From Anaerolineales bacterium (GTDB lineage Bacteria; Chloroflexota; Anaerolineae; 4572-78; J111), in contig JAAUSP010000249.1 in NCBI GenBank assembly GCA_012032575.1, positions 1 through 10,253 on the forward strand: 10,253 nucleotides of DNA. Direction: 5' to 3'. Below, piece after piece: positions 5,095-10,253 of this stretch. Below the pieces are notes generated by a model, which ran no database searches, had not been told where the DNA came from, and saw only the letters and a program-made list of their open reading frames with translations. How positions within the stretch are numbered: the stretch's first letter is position 1; each line of letters begins with the position of its first letter. A program made the translations under genes and the position numbers.

Positions 5095-6201
5095 ATGGCT
5101 AACATTCTGGTTGTAGATGACGACAAAAATATCCTGCGCCTGTTAGAGTTTAGCCTTAAAAGAGCCGGCCATACGGTAATCATTTGTGACGATGGGGTTC
5201 AGGGCCTGGCCGAGGTAAAAGCCCGCCCACCCGATTTAATTGTGGCCGATGTGATGATGCCCAAATTAACCGGCTATGAGTTCTGCAAGCAGGTTCGCAC
5301 CAATTTGGGCCTGACCGAAATCCCCATTATTATGTTTTCGGCTCGCTTCCAGCCGATTGATAAACAAACGGCCCTGGATGCCGGCGCCACCGATTATATG
5401 TCCAAAAGCACCTCACCCGATGTGTTGATTGCCCGCATCAACGAGCTTTTACCGGCCCGTCCCGCCGGACCAGCCACCCAAACGGCTATCGGCTTATTCA
5501 GTTTGCGGGGAGGCACGGGTGTGACCAGCCTGGCGGTCAATCTGGCCCTGGCCCTCACCCTGACCAAAAAGACACCTACCCCCCTGGTAGACCTGGCCCC
5601 CCTGGGCGGGCACACGGCCCTGATGCTGGGGCTGCGGCCTACCAGCAGCGTTGCCGATGCCCTGTTTGCCTCCAAAGATGACATTGCCCTGGAAACCATC
5701 AAACCGCACTTTATTCAACACCCCAGCGGGGTTCAACTATTGGCCTCGGCGCTTAATTATGACCATCTGCTCTACCTGGGCGACAAACGGCTGGAGCAGC
5801 TAATCACCACACTCAAGCTGAGTTTTCCGTATGCGGTTGTGGACATTCCCCCGCTGCTGGAACCTCGCTCCGGGGCGATGCTGCAATTGTTTGATAAAAT
5901 AGCGCTGGTCCTGGCCCCGGATATGCCTTCGCTGCAATCGGTGGCGGTGGCCCTGCAAGGCCTGGTCCGGCTCGGGGTGGCCGACAACAAGGTTGTCGTG
6001 GTGGTCAACAATACTCTGCCTCATGGCGGTCTGCCCCTGGAAATTATTCAAAAAACCCTCAAACGCCCTGTTTTAGCCAGCATTCCCTACGAGGCCGATA
6101 TGGTCAAAGCAATCAACAGTGGTAAACCCTTACTTTTGAGCAGTCCTCACTCTCCTGCCGCCGCTGCCATTGCCAAATTGGCTAATTCGCTGCTTGGATA
6201 A
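5095..6201 (+). CDS. Response-regulator receiver fused to CpaE/ParA-like ATPase domain
   Basis: Residues 1-120 are a receiver domain with the acidic pair Asp8-Asp9, phospho-acceptor Asp52 (VADVMMP), Ser82 and Lys104, so phosphorylation looks possible. Residues 130-368 resemble the SIMIBI/ParA family branch of CpaE/TadZ, proteins that localise pilus machinery at the pole. The deviant Walker A loop is degenerate: RGGTGVTS at 138-145 stands where KGGxGKT/S is expected, so both the signature Arg-for-Lys and the nucleotide-binding Lys-to-Val143 changes reduce ATPase potential. The switch region is VDLAPLGG (165-172) and the Walker B-like strand is YAVVDIP (Asp250). GGTGAG (5087-5092) is the ribosome site. 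Pilus genes are absent; instead it sits between shell and aldolase genes, 6 nt before the latter. A role in positioning or controlling the compartment, by analogy with McdA, is plausible but inferred. Confidence 0.85.
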   Translation: MANILVVDDDKNILRLLEFSLKRAGHTVIICDDGVQGLAEVKARPPDLIVADVMMPKLTGYEFCKQVRTNLGLTEIPIIMFSARFQPIDKQTALDAGATDYMSKSTSPDVLIARINELLPARPAGPATQTAIGLFSLRGGTGVTSLAVNLALALTLTKKTPTPLVDLAPLGGHTALMLGLRPTSSVADALFASKDDIALETIKPHFIQHPSGVQLLASALNYDHLLYLGDKRLEQLITTLKLSFPYAVVDIPPLLEPRSGAMLQLFDKIALVLAPDMPSLQSVAVALQGLVRLGVADNKVVVVVNNTLPHGGLPLEIIQKTLKRPVLASIPYEADMVKAINSGKPLLLSSPHSPAAAAIAKLANSLLG

Positions 6202-6207
6202 CCTAAA

Positions 6208-7029
6208 ATGACCCTTTTTCCTCCCAAAGAACAGTTGTTACGCGAAGAAATCGTTTTGGTTGGCAAACTGATGTACGAGCGCGGTCTTATTGTGGCCGCC
6301 GACGGCAATATTTCGGCCCGGTTGGACGAGCAAACCATCCTCCTCACCCCCAGCGGTCTGTGCAAAGGGATGATGATCCCCGACCAGTTGATTACCATTG
6401 ATATGTCGGGGCGCAAAGTGGGGCCGGAAACTGCGGCCAACCGCCACCTCAAACCGACCTCTGAAATCACGATGCACATGGAAGTCTATAAACAGCGGCC
6501 TGATGTGCTGGGGGTCGTCCACGCCCACCCGCCTCATGCGATTGCCTTGAGCATTGCCGGTATATCCCTGGCCGATTGTATGGTACCGGAAGCGATTGTC
6601 GGCCTGGGCTTAACCCCCACGACCCCCTACGCCAACCCGGCCAGCGAGGAAAATGCCCGGGCTATCCGCGAAGTGATTGTTGGGCATGACGCCCTGGTTT
6701 TGGAACGACACGGCAGCTTGACTGTTGGCCGCAGCCCAATGGATGCCTTCTTCCGCACCGAAACATTGGAGCAAATTGCCCGGATTACCTATATGCTGCA
6801 TCAACTCGGCGGAGGTCAGCCTTTGCCGCCTCATCAGGTTGAAAAGCTTATTCAAGCCCGGCGCAAGTTGGGTTTTGACCGCGCCGCCGACGCCGCCGAC
6901 TTTTGCGAGTATTGCGGCGTGTGTCATATCGAGGGCGAGCATACTTCACCGCCGGCACCCTCCAACGGCTCCACCGCCGAATTGGTCCAGCTTATCACCG
7001 AGCGGGTGATGCGGGAGTTGAACCGGTAA
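6208..7029 (+). CDS. Class II (zinc) aldolase, FucA/AraD type, with C-terminal targeting tail
   Basis: The product (273 aa) is a class II aldolase/adducin-family enzyme. These enzymes use zinc to cleave ketose-1-phosphates such as L-fuculose-1-P or 5-deoxyribulose-1-P to DHAP and an aldehyde, or epimerise pentose phosphates. Visible motifs are DGNISARL (32-39), TPSGLCKG (47-54), the catalytic Glu86 in PTSE, the zinc ligands His105 and His107 in VHAHPPHA, and His168 in LERHGS. The core ends near residue 222. A tail of about 50 residues follows: a cysteine cluster CEYCGVCH (Cys233, 236, 239), a proline-rich linker, and a terminal amphipathic helix (STAELVQLITERVMRELNR, 255-273) typical of BMC encapsulation peptides. 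This ties the enzyme to the shell genes although it lies at the far end of the operon. Start ATG 6208 follows the previous stop by 6 nt, with only a weak ribosome site. The exact substrate is not determined. Confidence 0.9.
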   Translation: MTLFPPKEQLLREEIVLVGKLMYERGLIVAADGNISARLDEQTILLTPSGLCKGMMIPDQLITIDMSGRKVGPETAANRHLKPTSEITMHMEVYKQRPDVLGVVHAHPPHAIALSIAGISLADCMVPEAIVGLGLTPTTPYANPASEENARAIREVIVGHDALVLERHGSLTVGRSPMDAFFRTETLEQIARITYMLHQLGGGQPLPPHQVEKLIQARRKLGFDRAADAADFCEYCGVCHIEGEHTSPPAPSNGSTAELVQLITERVMRELNR

Positions 7030-7073
7030 ATCGGAGTGGTGATAAAAAAGCCAGTTATGTCCGATGCGCCGGT

Positions 7074-7102
7074 TTGCCCAAAATCTACAGTAGTGGTATA
7101 TT
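7074..7102 (+). promoter_or_regulatory. Sigma-70 promoter of tRNA-Glu
   Basis: TTGCCC (7074-7079) and TATATT (7097-7102) are separated by 17 nt, placing the start near 7109, about 27 nt before the tRNA. It lies in the gap after the aldolase, where no terminator for the BMC operon is evident. Confidence 0.65.
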
Positions 7103-7135
7103 ATCCCCCGTTGTCCTAGCACAGCACCTGATTTC

Positions 7136-7208
7136 GCCCTCGTCGTCTAGAGGACTAGGACACAGCCCTTTCAAGGCTGCGACACGGGTTCGAATCCCGT
7201 CGAGGGCA
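7136..7208 (+). tRNA. tRNA-Glu (anticodon UUC)
   Basis: The 73-nt sequence folds as a cloverleaf: the acceptor stem GCCCTCG pairs with CGAGGGC, the anticodon stem CAGCC pairs with GGCTG around the loop CTTTCAA (anticodon TTC), and the T stem ACGGG pairs with CCCGT around TTCGAAT. The D region has TCTAGAGGACTAGGA as in bacterial tRNA-Glu. The discriminator is A; CCA is not encoded. A recombinase remnant starts a few bases downstream, so the locus may have served as an insertion point. Confidence 0.95.
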
Positions 7209-7219
7209 TGAACCAAACC

Positions 7220-7227
7220 CCTGTCAG
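7220..7227 (+). repeat. Left end of inverted repeat around the recombinase remnant
   Basis: CCTGTCAG (7220-7227) followed by TGTT is the exact reverse complement of CTGACAGG at 7633-7640 over 8 bp. Read inward, both ends start CCTGTCAG(A)TGTT. It lies 11 nt beyond the tRNA-Glu 3' end. It could be the terminal repeat of a roughly 420-bp element. No target duplication is apparent. Confidence 0.4.
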
Positions 7228-7250
7228 TGTTTCGACGGGAAACCTGCAAT

Positions 7251-7284
7251 GAAGTTGGCCACACCTACGGCCAACTTCTATTTT
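7251..7284 (+). terminator. Rho-independent-type terminator after tRNA-Glu
   Basis: GAAGTTGGCC (7251-7260) pairs perfectly with GGCCAACTTC (7269-7278) over 10 bp with the loop ACACCTAC, then TATTTT. The hairpin lies 43 nt past the tRNA on the same strand. It overlaps, antisense, the recombinase remnant (its KIEVGRRCGQLHC segment), so it may be a recruited palindrome and not the original terminator. Confidence 0.6.
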
Positions 7285-7588
7285 AACCACCTGTCGCAAC
7301 AGCTTCTGTCTGGCCTGCATTTCTCCGTTCAGCAGCGACCGCTGCATCTCGGTCAGGACCGCCGTCACCACCCCGCATCAATCGCGATCGACTGCTTGAG
7401 CCGCAACTTGAGCCGCTCCAACTTCACCTGCTCCGTGTTCCGCTCCGTTTCGCGCTGCCTGAGCCGACCCACCAGGTCAGGCGAAGGGTGAGTCTCAACC
7501 GTATCAATCAAATTCTTGATCGCCCGACTCAATTCCCGTAATTTCGCTTCGGATTCCTCTATCGTCGCCTTGAGTGACGCCGTATCAT

Positions 7589-9274
7589 TCAAAACCGCAT
7601 TAACCTGGTCGGCCAGATTGAGAGGGTAACATCTGACAGGGTGAGCCAGCCGGTCCCTGGAAACAGGCGGGCAATCTGCGGGGCAAAAAAAGGTGAGGTT
7701 CCCAACACTTCCTGCGGGTGGCCGCTGGCGATGATCTCTCCTTGGCTGAGGAGCACTACCCGACCAGCCAGGGCGGCGGCTAATTCGACATCGTGAGTCA
7801 CCAGCAAAATTGCCATGCCCTCATCGCGCCACTGCCGCAACAACTCAATCAACTGTTGTTTGGCCGGATAATCCAGCCCGCGCGTGGGTTCATCCAGCAG
7901 CAGCGCACCGGGTTGGGTGATGGTGATGGCCCCCAGAGCCACCCGCTGACGCTCGCCCGCGCTCAAATCGCGGGGATAGGCATCGCGTTTATCGGTCAGC
8001 CCCAGCCGCTGCAATAAAGACTCGGTCGAAAGTGAACCATGCGCGTGGCCATTATTTTTCTGGAGCAGTCCGTGATTCTTCAGCGTAATCAGCAGTTCTT
8101 CCTGCACAGTTTCGGCAAAAAGGAGGGCGTTGGGGTCTTGCGGCAAATAACCCACGTACCGGCAGATTTCGGCCACGTCAGCCGCCGCCACATCCCGCCC
8201 GGCCACCTGGAGATGTCCCCGGTTGGGCCGGACCAGCCCCACCAGGCTTTTGAGCAGAGTCGATTTACCCGCGCCGTTGCGCCCCAGCAGGGCTACAATC
8301 TCACCCGGCCAGACCTCCAGGCTCACATTTCGCAAGACCGGCTGGCGGTCGTAGGACACCTCCACCTGAGTAGCTCGAAGGTAGGGTTGGCCGGAATTAG
8401 TTCCCCCCGCTGGGGGGTTAGGGGGGGCACTTACAGTATCCGCACTGAAATTCTTCAAATGGGTTGGATTAGCACTCAGCCACTTCCGGCTAAAACGCAG
8501 TCCCTCTTTGATGGTCAGCGGCAGCGGCTCCCAATTGAGGACGCGAGCCAGGGCCACCAACGGCGGCACGAGGTCAATCTGGGCCAGAATTTCGCGGGGC
8601 GGGCCAACCCGCACCTCGGAGCCGCCACCCAGGTAAATCAGCTTGTCGGCAAAAGGCAGCACACGCTCCAGGCGGTGTTCGGCCAGGATGATGGTCAGGC
8701 CCAGGTCGCTGTTGAGGCGGGCCAGGGCGTGCAGCACTTCCTCCGCCGACTGGGGGTCTAGCTGCGAAGTCGGTTCGTCGAGTACCAAAATTTGGGGCCG
8801 AAAAGCCAGGGCCGCCGCAATGGCTACCCGCTGGCGCTCGCCGCCCGACAGAGTGTCCAGGCGGCGCTGCCGCAGGTGGGCCAAATCGAGCAGGTCGAGC
8901 ACTTCCTCCACCCGCACCCGCATTTCTGCCGGCGGCATGGCCACATTCTCCAGGGCAAAAGCCAGCTCATCCTCCACCCGGTCGAGCACAAATTGCGCCT
9001 CCGGGTCTTGAAAAACAAAGCCGACGTGCCGGCTCATCCCTTGCGGGGCGGCTAACACCGGGTTCAAGCCGTTGACGGTGAGGGTTCCGGTGAGGGTTCC
9101 GCCGCTAAAATGAGGCACCAGCCCATTGAGGCAGCGCAGCAAGGTTGACTTACCCGCCCCCGACGGCCCGACCAGCAGCACAAATTCGCCTTCCGGCAGT
9201 TCCAGGCTGAGGTCGCGCAGGGCGGGCTGGGCGGCGTTGGGGTAGGTGTAACTGACCCGATCAAAGACAATCAT
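7589..9274 (-). CDS. Fused double-ATPase ECF/CbiO-type ABC transporter protein
   Basis: The 561-aa product contains two complete ABC domains, as in fused EcfA1-EcfA2 ATPases that power vitamin or metal uptake with an EcfT membrane scaffold and a substrate-binding EcfS. Domain 1: Walker [10 protein letters not shown] (36-44), Q-loop FQDPE, signature LSGGERQ (142-148), Walker B ILVLDEP, His200. Domain 2: GRNGAGKST (331-339), YLPQDPN, LSAGERQ (437-443), LLLDEP, His494. AAGGAG on the minus strand (9288-9283) lies 8 nt before the ATG. The linker at about 283-295 (APPNPPAGG) is encoded by a C/G-run repeat. The last 16 or so residues come from the recombinase-remnant sequence, so the native C-terminus has probably been replaced; the catalytic parts are intact. 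No EcfT or EcfS gene survives intact nearby, so the substrate cannot be named. Confidence 0.9.
   Translation of the reverse strand: MIVFDRVSYTYPNAAQPALRDLSLELPEGEFVLLVGPSGAGKSTLLRCLNGLVPHFSGGTLTGTLTVNGLNPVLAAPQGMSRHVGFVFQDPEAQFVLDRVEDELAFALENVAMPPAEMRVRVEEVLDLLDLAHLRQRRLDTLSGGERQRVAIAAALAFRPQILVLDEPTSQLDPQSAEEVLHALARLNSDLGLTIILAEHRLERVLPFADKLIYLGGGSEVRVGPPREILAQIDLVPPLVALARVLNWEPLPLTIKEGLRFSRKWLSANPTHLKNFSADTVSAPPNPPAGGTNSGQPYLRATQVEVSYDRQPVLRNVSLEVWPGEIVALLGRNGAGKSTLLKSLVGLVRPNRGHLQVAGRDVAAADVAEICRYVGYLPQDPNALLFAETVQEELLITLKNHGLLQKNNGHAHGSLSTESLLQRLGLTDKRDAYPRDLSAGERQRVALGAITITQPGALLLDEPTRGLDYPAKQQLIELLRQWRDEGMAILLVTHDVELAAALAGRVVLLSQGEIIASGHPQEVLGTSPFFAPQIARLFPGTGWLTLSDVTLSIWPTRLMRF
7633..7640 (-). 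repeat. Right end of inverted repeat, inside the ABC gene tail
   Basis: CTGACAGG (7633-7640) mirrors CCTGTCAG at 7220-7227. It encodes part of the T-L-S residues at about 545-547 of the ABC protein, marking where the ATPase's own coding sequence probably ends and foreign sequence begins. Confidence 0.4.
8403..8427. repeat. C6/G6 palindromic repeat embedded in the ABC linker
   Basis: CCCCCC (8403-8408), GCT spacing, GGGGGG (8412-8417), TTA and a further G7 run (8421-8427) form a short inverted repeat. In the ABC gene it encodes the proline-rich segment APPNPPAGG between the two ATPase domains. From memory, 'ccccctaaccccc...gggggg' words occur widely as intergenic dispersed repeats, so this looks like a repeat that inserted in frame into a tolerant linker. 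Confidence 0.55.
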
Positions 9275-10253
9275 CGCAAACGCTCCTTAAGGCGCGACGG
9301 CTGACCGCCGACGGCTGACCGCCGAGGCGTAACAGCGGCCAGGCGGGGGCCAGCAGGCCCAGAGTAGCCAGGCCGAGGCCCCAATGGAAGCCAGGCAGTC
9401 TTAGATGGGGGTAGGGATAGTAGAAAATAGAACTCCGGTCGAGGCCGGGCCAGCATCGGCGTGATCATGCCTGCGTTTGCCACCGTCAGGGTGTTGCGCT
9501 CCGAATCGTAAATCGCGATCTGCAAGGCCGCATTCATCTGGTTGGCCTGGAAACGCACATGCAATTCTTCATCGAGCGCTTCCAACAGGGTTACCGGGTG
9601 CTCGATCGTGCGTGCCTGGGCCTCAAGCGATGAACTGGTCAGCGCCATCAGCAAGGCCGCGCCAACGCCCTTTCCTGAGATATCGCCGATCGCAAGTGCG
9701 GCCCGGCCACTTGGTAATGCCAGGTAATTGTAGAAATCACCACCGACTTCACTGGCCGGGATCGAGCGCGCCGCCACGTCGATCTGCGACGAGCGCCAGG
9801 GCGGCTCATCAGGCAGCAGACCCATCTGAATATCGCGCGCCAACTCCAGCCCGTGCCGCAACCGTTCGTTCTGGTCGGCGATCTCGTGAACGCTCGCCTC
9901 TAGCCGGGTCGCCATGTCGTTGAAGGCGCGCGCCAACTCGCCAAGTTCGTCTTTACCGATCACCCCGATCCGGGCATCAAGTTGACCGCCGGCAATCGAG
10001 CGTGCGCCGGCGGTGAGCGCCCGTACCGGCACCACAATCTGCTTGGCCTGGGTCAAGGCCCAGATCAAGGTCGAGGCGATCACCAGCGCCACAATTGCCG
10101 TGAGCAAAAACAGGCTGCGATAAACCTCGACGAAGAAATCCATCGCCGGCTGTTCAACTACCACCGACCAGCTATTTGCCGCAGTCGGCTCGACTGGTGC
10201 GTGTGCGCCAAGCAGTTCCTCGGCGCTGCTGTTGGCGTACTGTGCGGCCTGCG
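9271..10253 (-). CDS. dCache?-HAMP-SpoIIE (PP2C) phosphatase, partial at 5' edge and 3'-truncated
   Basis: The frame is open to the right edge of the window; the segment [20 protein letters not shown] before the membrane helix looks like the end of a periplasmic dCache sensor. A membrane helix follows ([21 protein letters not shown]), then HAMP ([10 protein letters not shown] ... [20 protein letters not shown]), then a SpoIIE/RsbU-type serine phosphatase domain with GLLPDE, metal-binding GGDFYN and [20 protein letters not shown]. Such proteins dephosphorylate anti-sigma antagonists in partner-switching pathways. After [18 protein letters not shown] (near 9440) the expected GGLPLG and SDGxxEA motifs are missing. 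The remaining 50 or so codons (about 9430-9271) are off-frame sequence of another gene. The protein is thus probably inactive, or the contig is chimeric here. An internal GTG at 10164 is not the true start. Confidence 0.8.
   Translation of the reverse strand, partial: QAAQYANSSAEELLGAHAPVEPTAANSWSVVVEQPAMDFFVEVYRSLFLLTAIVALVIASTLIWALTQAKQIVVPVRALTAGARSIAGGQLDARIGVIGKDELGELARAFNDMATRLEASVHEIADQNERLRHGLELARDIQMGLLPDEPPWRSSQIDVAARSIPASEVGGDFYNYLALPSGRAALAIGDISGKGVGAALLMALTSSSLEAQARTIEHPVTLLEALDEELHVRFQANQMNAALQIAIYDSERNTLTVANAGMITPMLARPRPEFYFLLSLPPSKTAWLPLGPRPGYSGPAGPRLAAVTPRRSAVGGQPSRLKERLR
9283..9288 (-). promoter_or_regulatory. Ribosome-binding site deciding the ABC start
   Basis: On the minus strand AAGGAG (9288-9283) lies 8 nt upstream of ATG 9274. 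This strong site fixes the start of the ABC protein and shows that the overlapping stop of the upstream frame is secondary. Confidence 0.7.
9295..9325. repeat. Tandem 14-bp repeat upstream of the ABC gene
   Basis: CGACGGCTGACCGC occurs at 9295-9308 and again at 9309-9322, followed by CGA. The unit resembles 'cggtcagccgtcg' words that I recall as dispersed intergenic repeats. It falls in the tail of the membrane-protein relic, just before the ABC ribosome site. Confidence 0.65.

Larger units (their letters stand above)
7220..7640 (-). pseudogene. Serine-recombinase C-terminal remnant, frameshifted, between short inverted repeats
   Basis: On the minus strand, one frame from about 7625 to 7365 encodes a charged coiled coil ([19 protein letters not shown], then ESEAKLRELSRAIKN and RLRQRETERNTEQVKLERLK) and stops at TGA 7367-7365. 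The adjacent frame continues from about 7371 with LTEMQRSLLNGEMQARQKLL, RQVVKIEV and LHCRFPVE. A coiled coil followed by 'LL...V..I.V......FP' is what I associate with the C-terminal region of large serine recombinases, downstream of their zinc ribbon. The catalytic resolvase domain and zinc ribbon are missing. A one-base frame change splits the remnant, and its second frame runs into the tRNA with no natural stop. At the other end it interrupts the tail of the ABC gene. It is a dead fragment of a mobile element; family assignment is moderate. Confidence 0.55.
9261..9430 (-). pseudogene. Out-of-frame relic: C-terminus of a membrane protein upstream of the ABC gene
   Basis: In the minus-strand frame containing TTC at 9425-9423, the sequence reads [20 protein letters not shown], then a hydrophobic stretch ([14 protein letters not shown]), then a basic tail ending SVCDDCL with TGA at 9263-9261, overlapping the ABC start by a few codons. 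This looks like the last membrane segment and cytoplasmic end of a protein translated just before the ATPase, as expected for an ECF membrane component. Upstream of about 9430 the homology to a membrane protein ends and phosphatase sequence begins. The protein family is not identifiable from so short a piece; the relic reading is an inference from composition and position. Confidence 0.45.

Noticed and set aside
5095..6201. Genuine Tad pilus cpaE gene
   Set aside because: No pilus genes surround it, and its context is a BMC operon; the similarity is to the family fold only, so no gene symbol is given.
6208..7029. Assigning fucA or araD
   Set aside because: Zinc ligands and the catalytic Glu are shared by the whole class II aldolase family, and substrate cannot be read from the sequence.
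7136..7208. attB/attL-type direct repeat of the tRNA-Glu 3' end in the window
   Set aside because: I looked for a second copy of the tRNA 3' segment downstream of the recombinase remnant and did not see one.
8039..8761. Plus-strand 240-codon open frame opposite the ABC gene
   Set aside because: It is the antisense shadow of two well-supported ATPase domains and shows no protein-family motif.

Overview
The window looks like a chromosomal segment of an environmental member of the Chloroflexota (Anaerolineae/Caldilineae-like). This is an inference from gene content, moderate-to-high GC and the abundance of small dispersed palindromic repeats between genes; no marker gene in the window proves it.

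Layout. (1) Positions 1-206 hold the 3' end of a HerA/FtsK-like ATPase gene, broken by two single-base homopolymer length changes. (2) Positions 207-503 are intergenic: nested inverted repeats, then a near-consensus sigma-70 promoter (TTGCCA, 17 nt, TATAAT) with a palindrome over its -10 box. (3) Positions 504-1457 encode a type I signal peptidase with a long cytoplasmic N-terminal extension. (4) Positions 1585-7029 are the core: nine same-strand genes, several overlapping or nearly touching, forming a bacterial microcompartment (BMC) locus. The order is RpiB/LacAB-type isomerase, DeoC aldolase, YgiT-type zinc-finger protein, three BMC-P (EutN/CcmL) vertex proteins, an unrecognised duplicated-domain protein, a receiver-ParA/CpaE-like fusion, and a class II aldolase. 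(5) Positions 7074-7284 hold a tRNA-Glu(UUC) with its own promoter and a terminator-like hairpin. (6) Positions 7220-10253 are mostly minus strand and look eroded: a serine-recombinase C-terminal remnant bounded by short inverted repeats, a fused double-ATPase ECF/CbiO-type ABC protein, an out-of-frame relic of a membrane protein, and a HAMP-SpoIIE (PP2C) phosphatase that loses homology before its C-terminal catalytic motifs.

How the genes fit together. DeoC cleaves 2-deoxyribose-5-phosphate to acetaldehyde and glyceraldehyde-3-phosphate. Class II aldolases of the FucA type release an aldehyde plus DHAP. RpiB-like enzymes interconvert aldose and ketose phosphates. With three vertex proteins, this points to a sugar-phosphate-degrading BMC that confines a toxic aldehyde, close to the 'SPU' (sugar phosphate utilizing) class I remember from BMC surveys. 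DeoC has an N-terminal extension and the aldolase a C-terminal one; each carries a similar amphipathic, encapsulation-peptide-like helix next to a cysteine cluster. The isomerase has its own N-terminal extension and an Asp where the catalytic Cys of RpiB normally sits. No hexameric shell protein, aldehyde dehydrogenase or phosphotransacylase is in the window, so the rest of the compartment must be encoded elsewhere.

The least explained and most interesting part is the pair inside the BMC operon: a 181-residue protein made of two degenerate repeats, followed by a receiver/CpaE-like protein with a defective P-loop. By analogy with the ParA-type McdA system for carboxysomes they could position or regulate the compartment, but this is a hypothesis.
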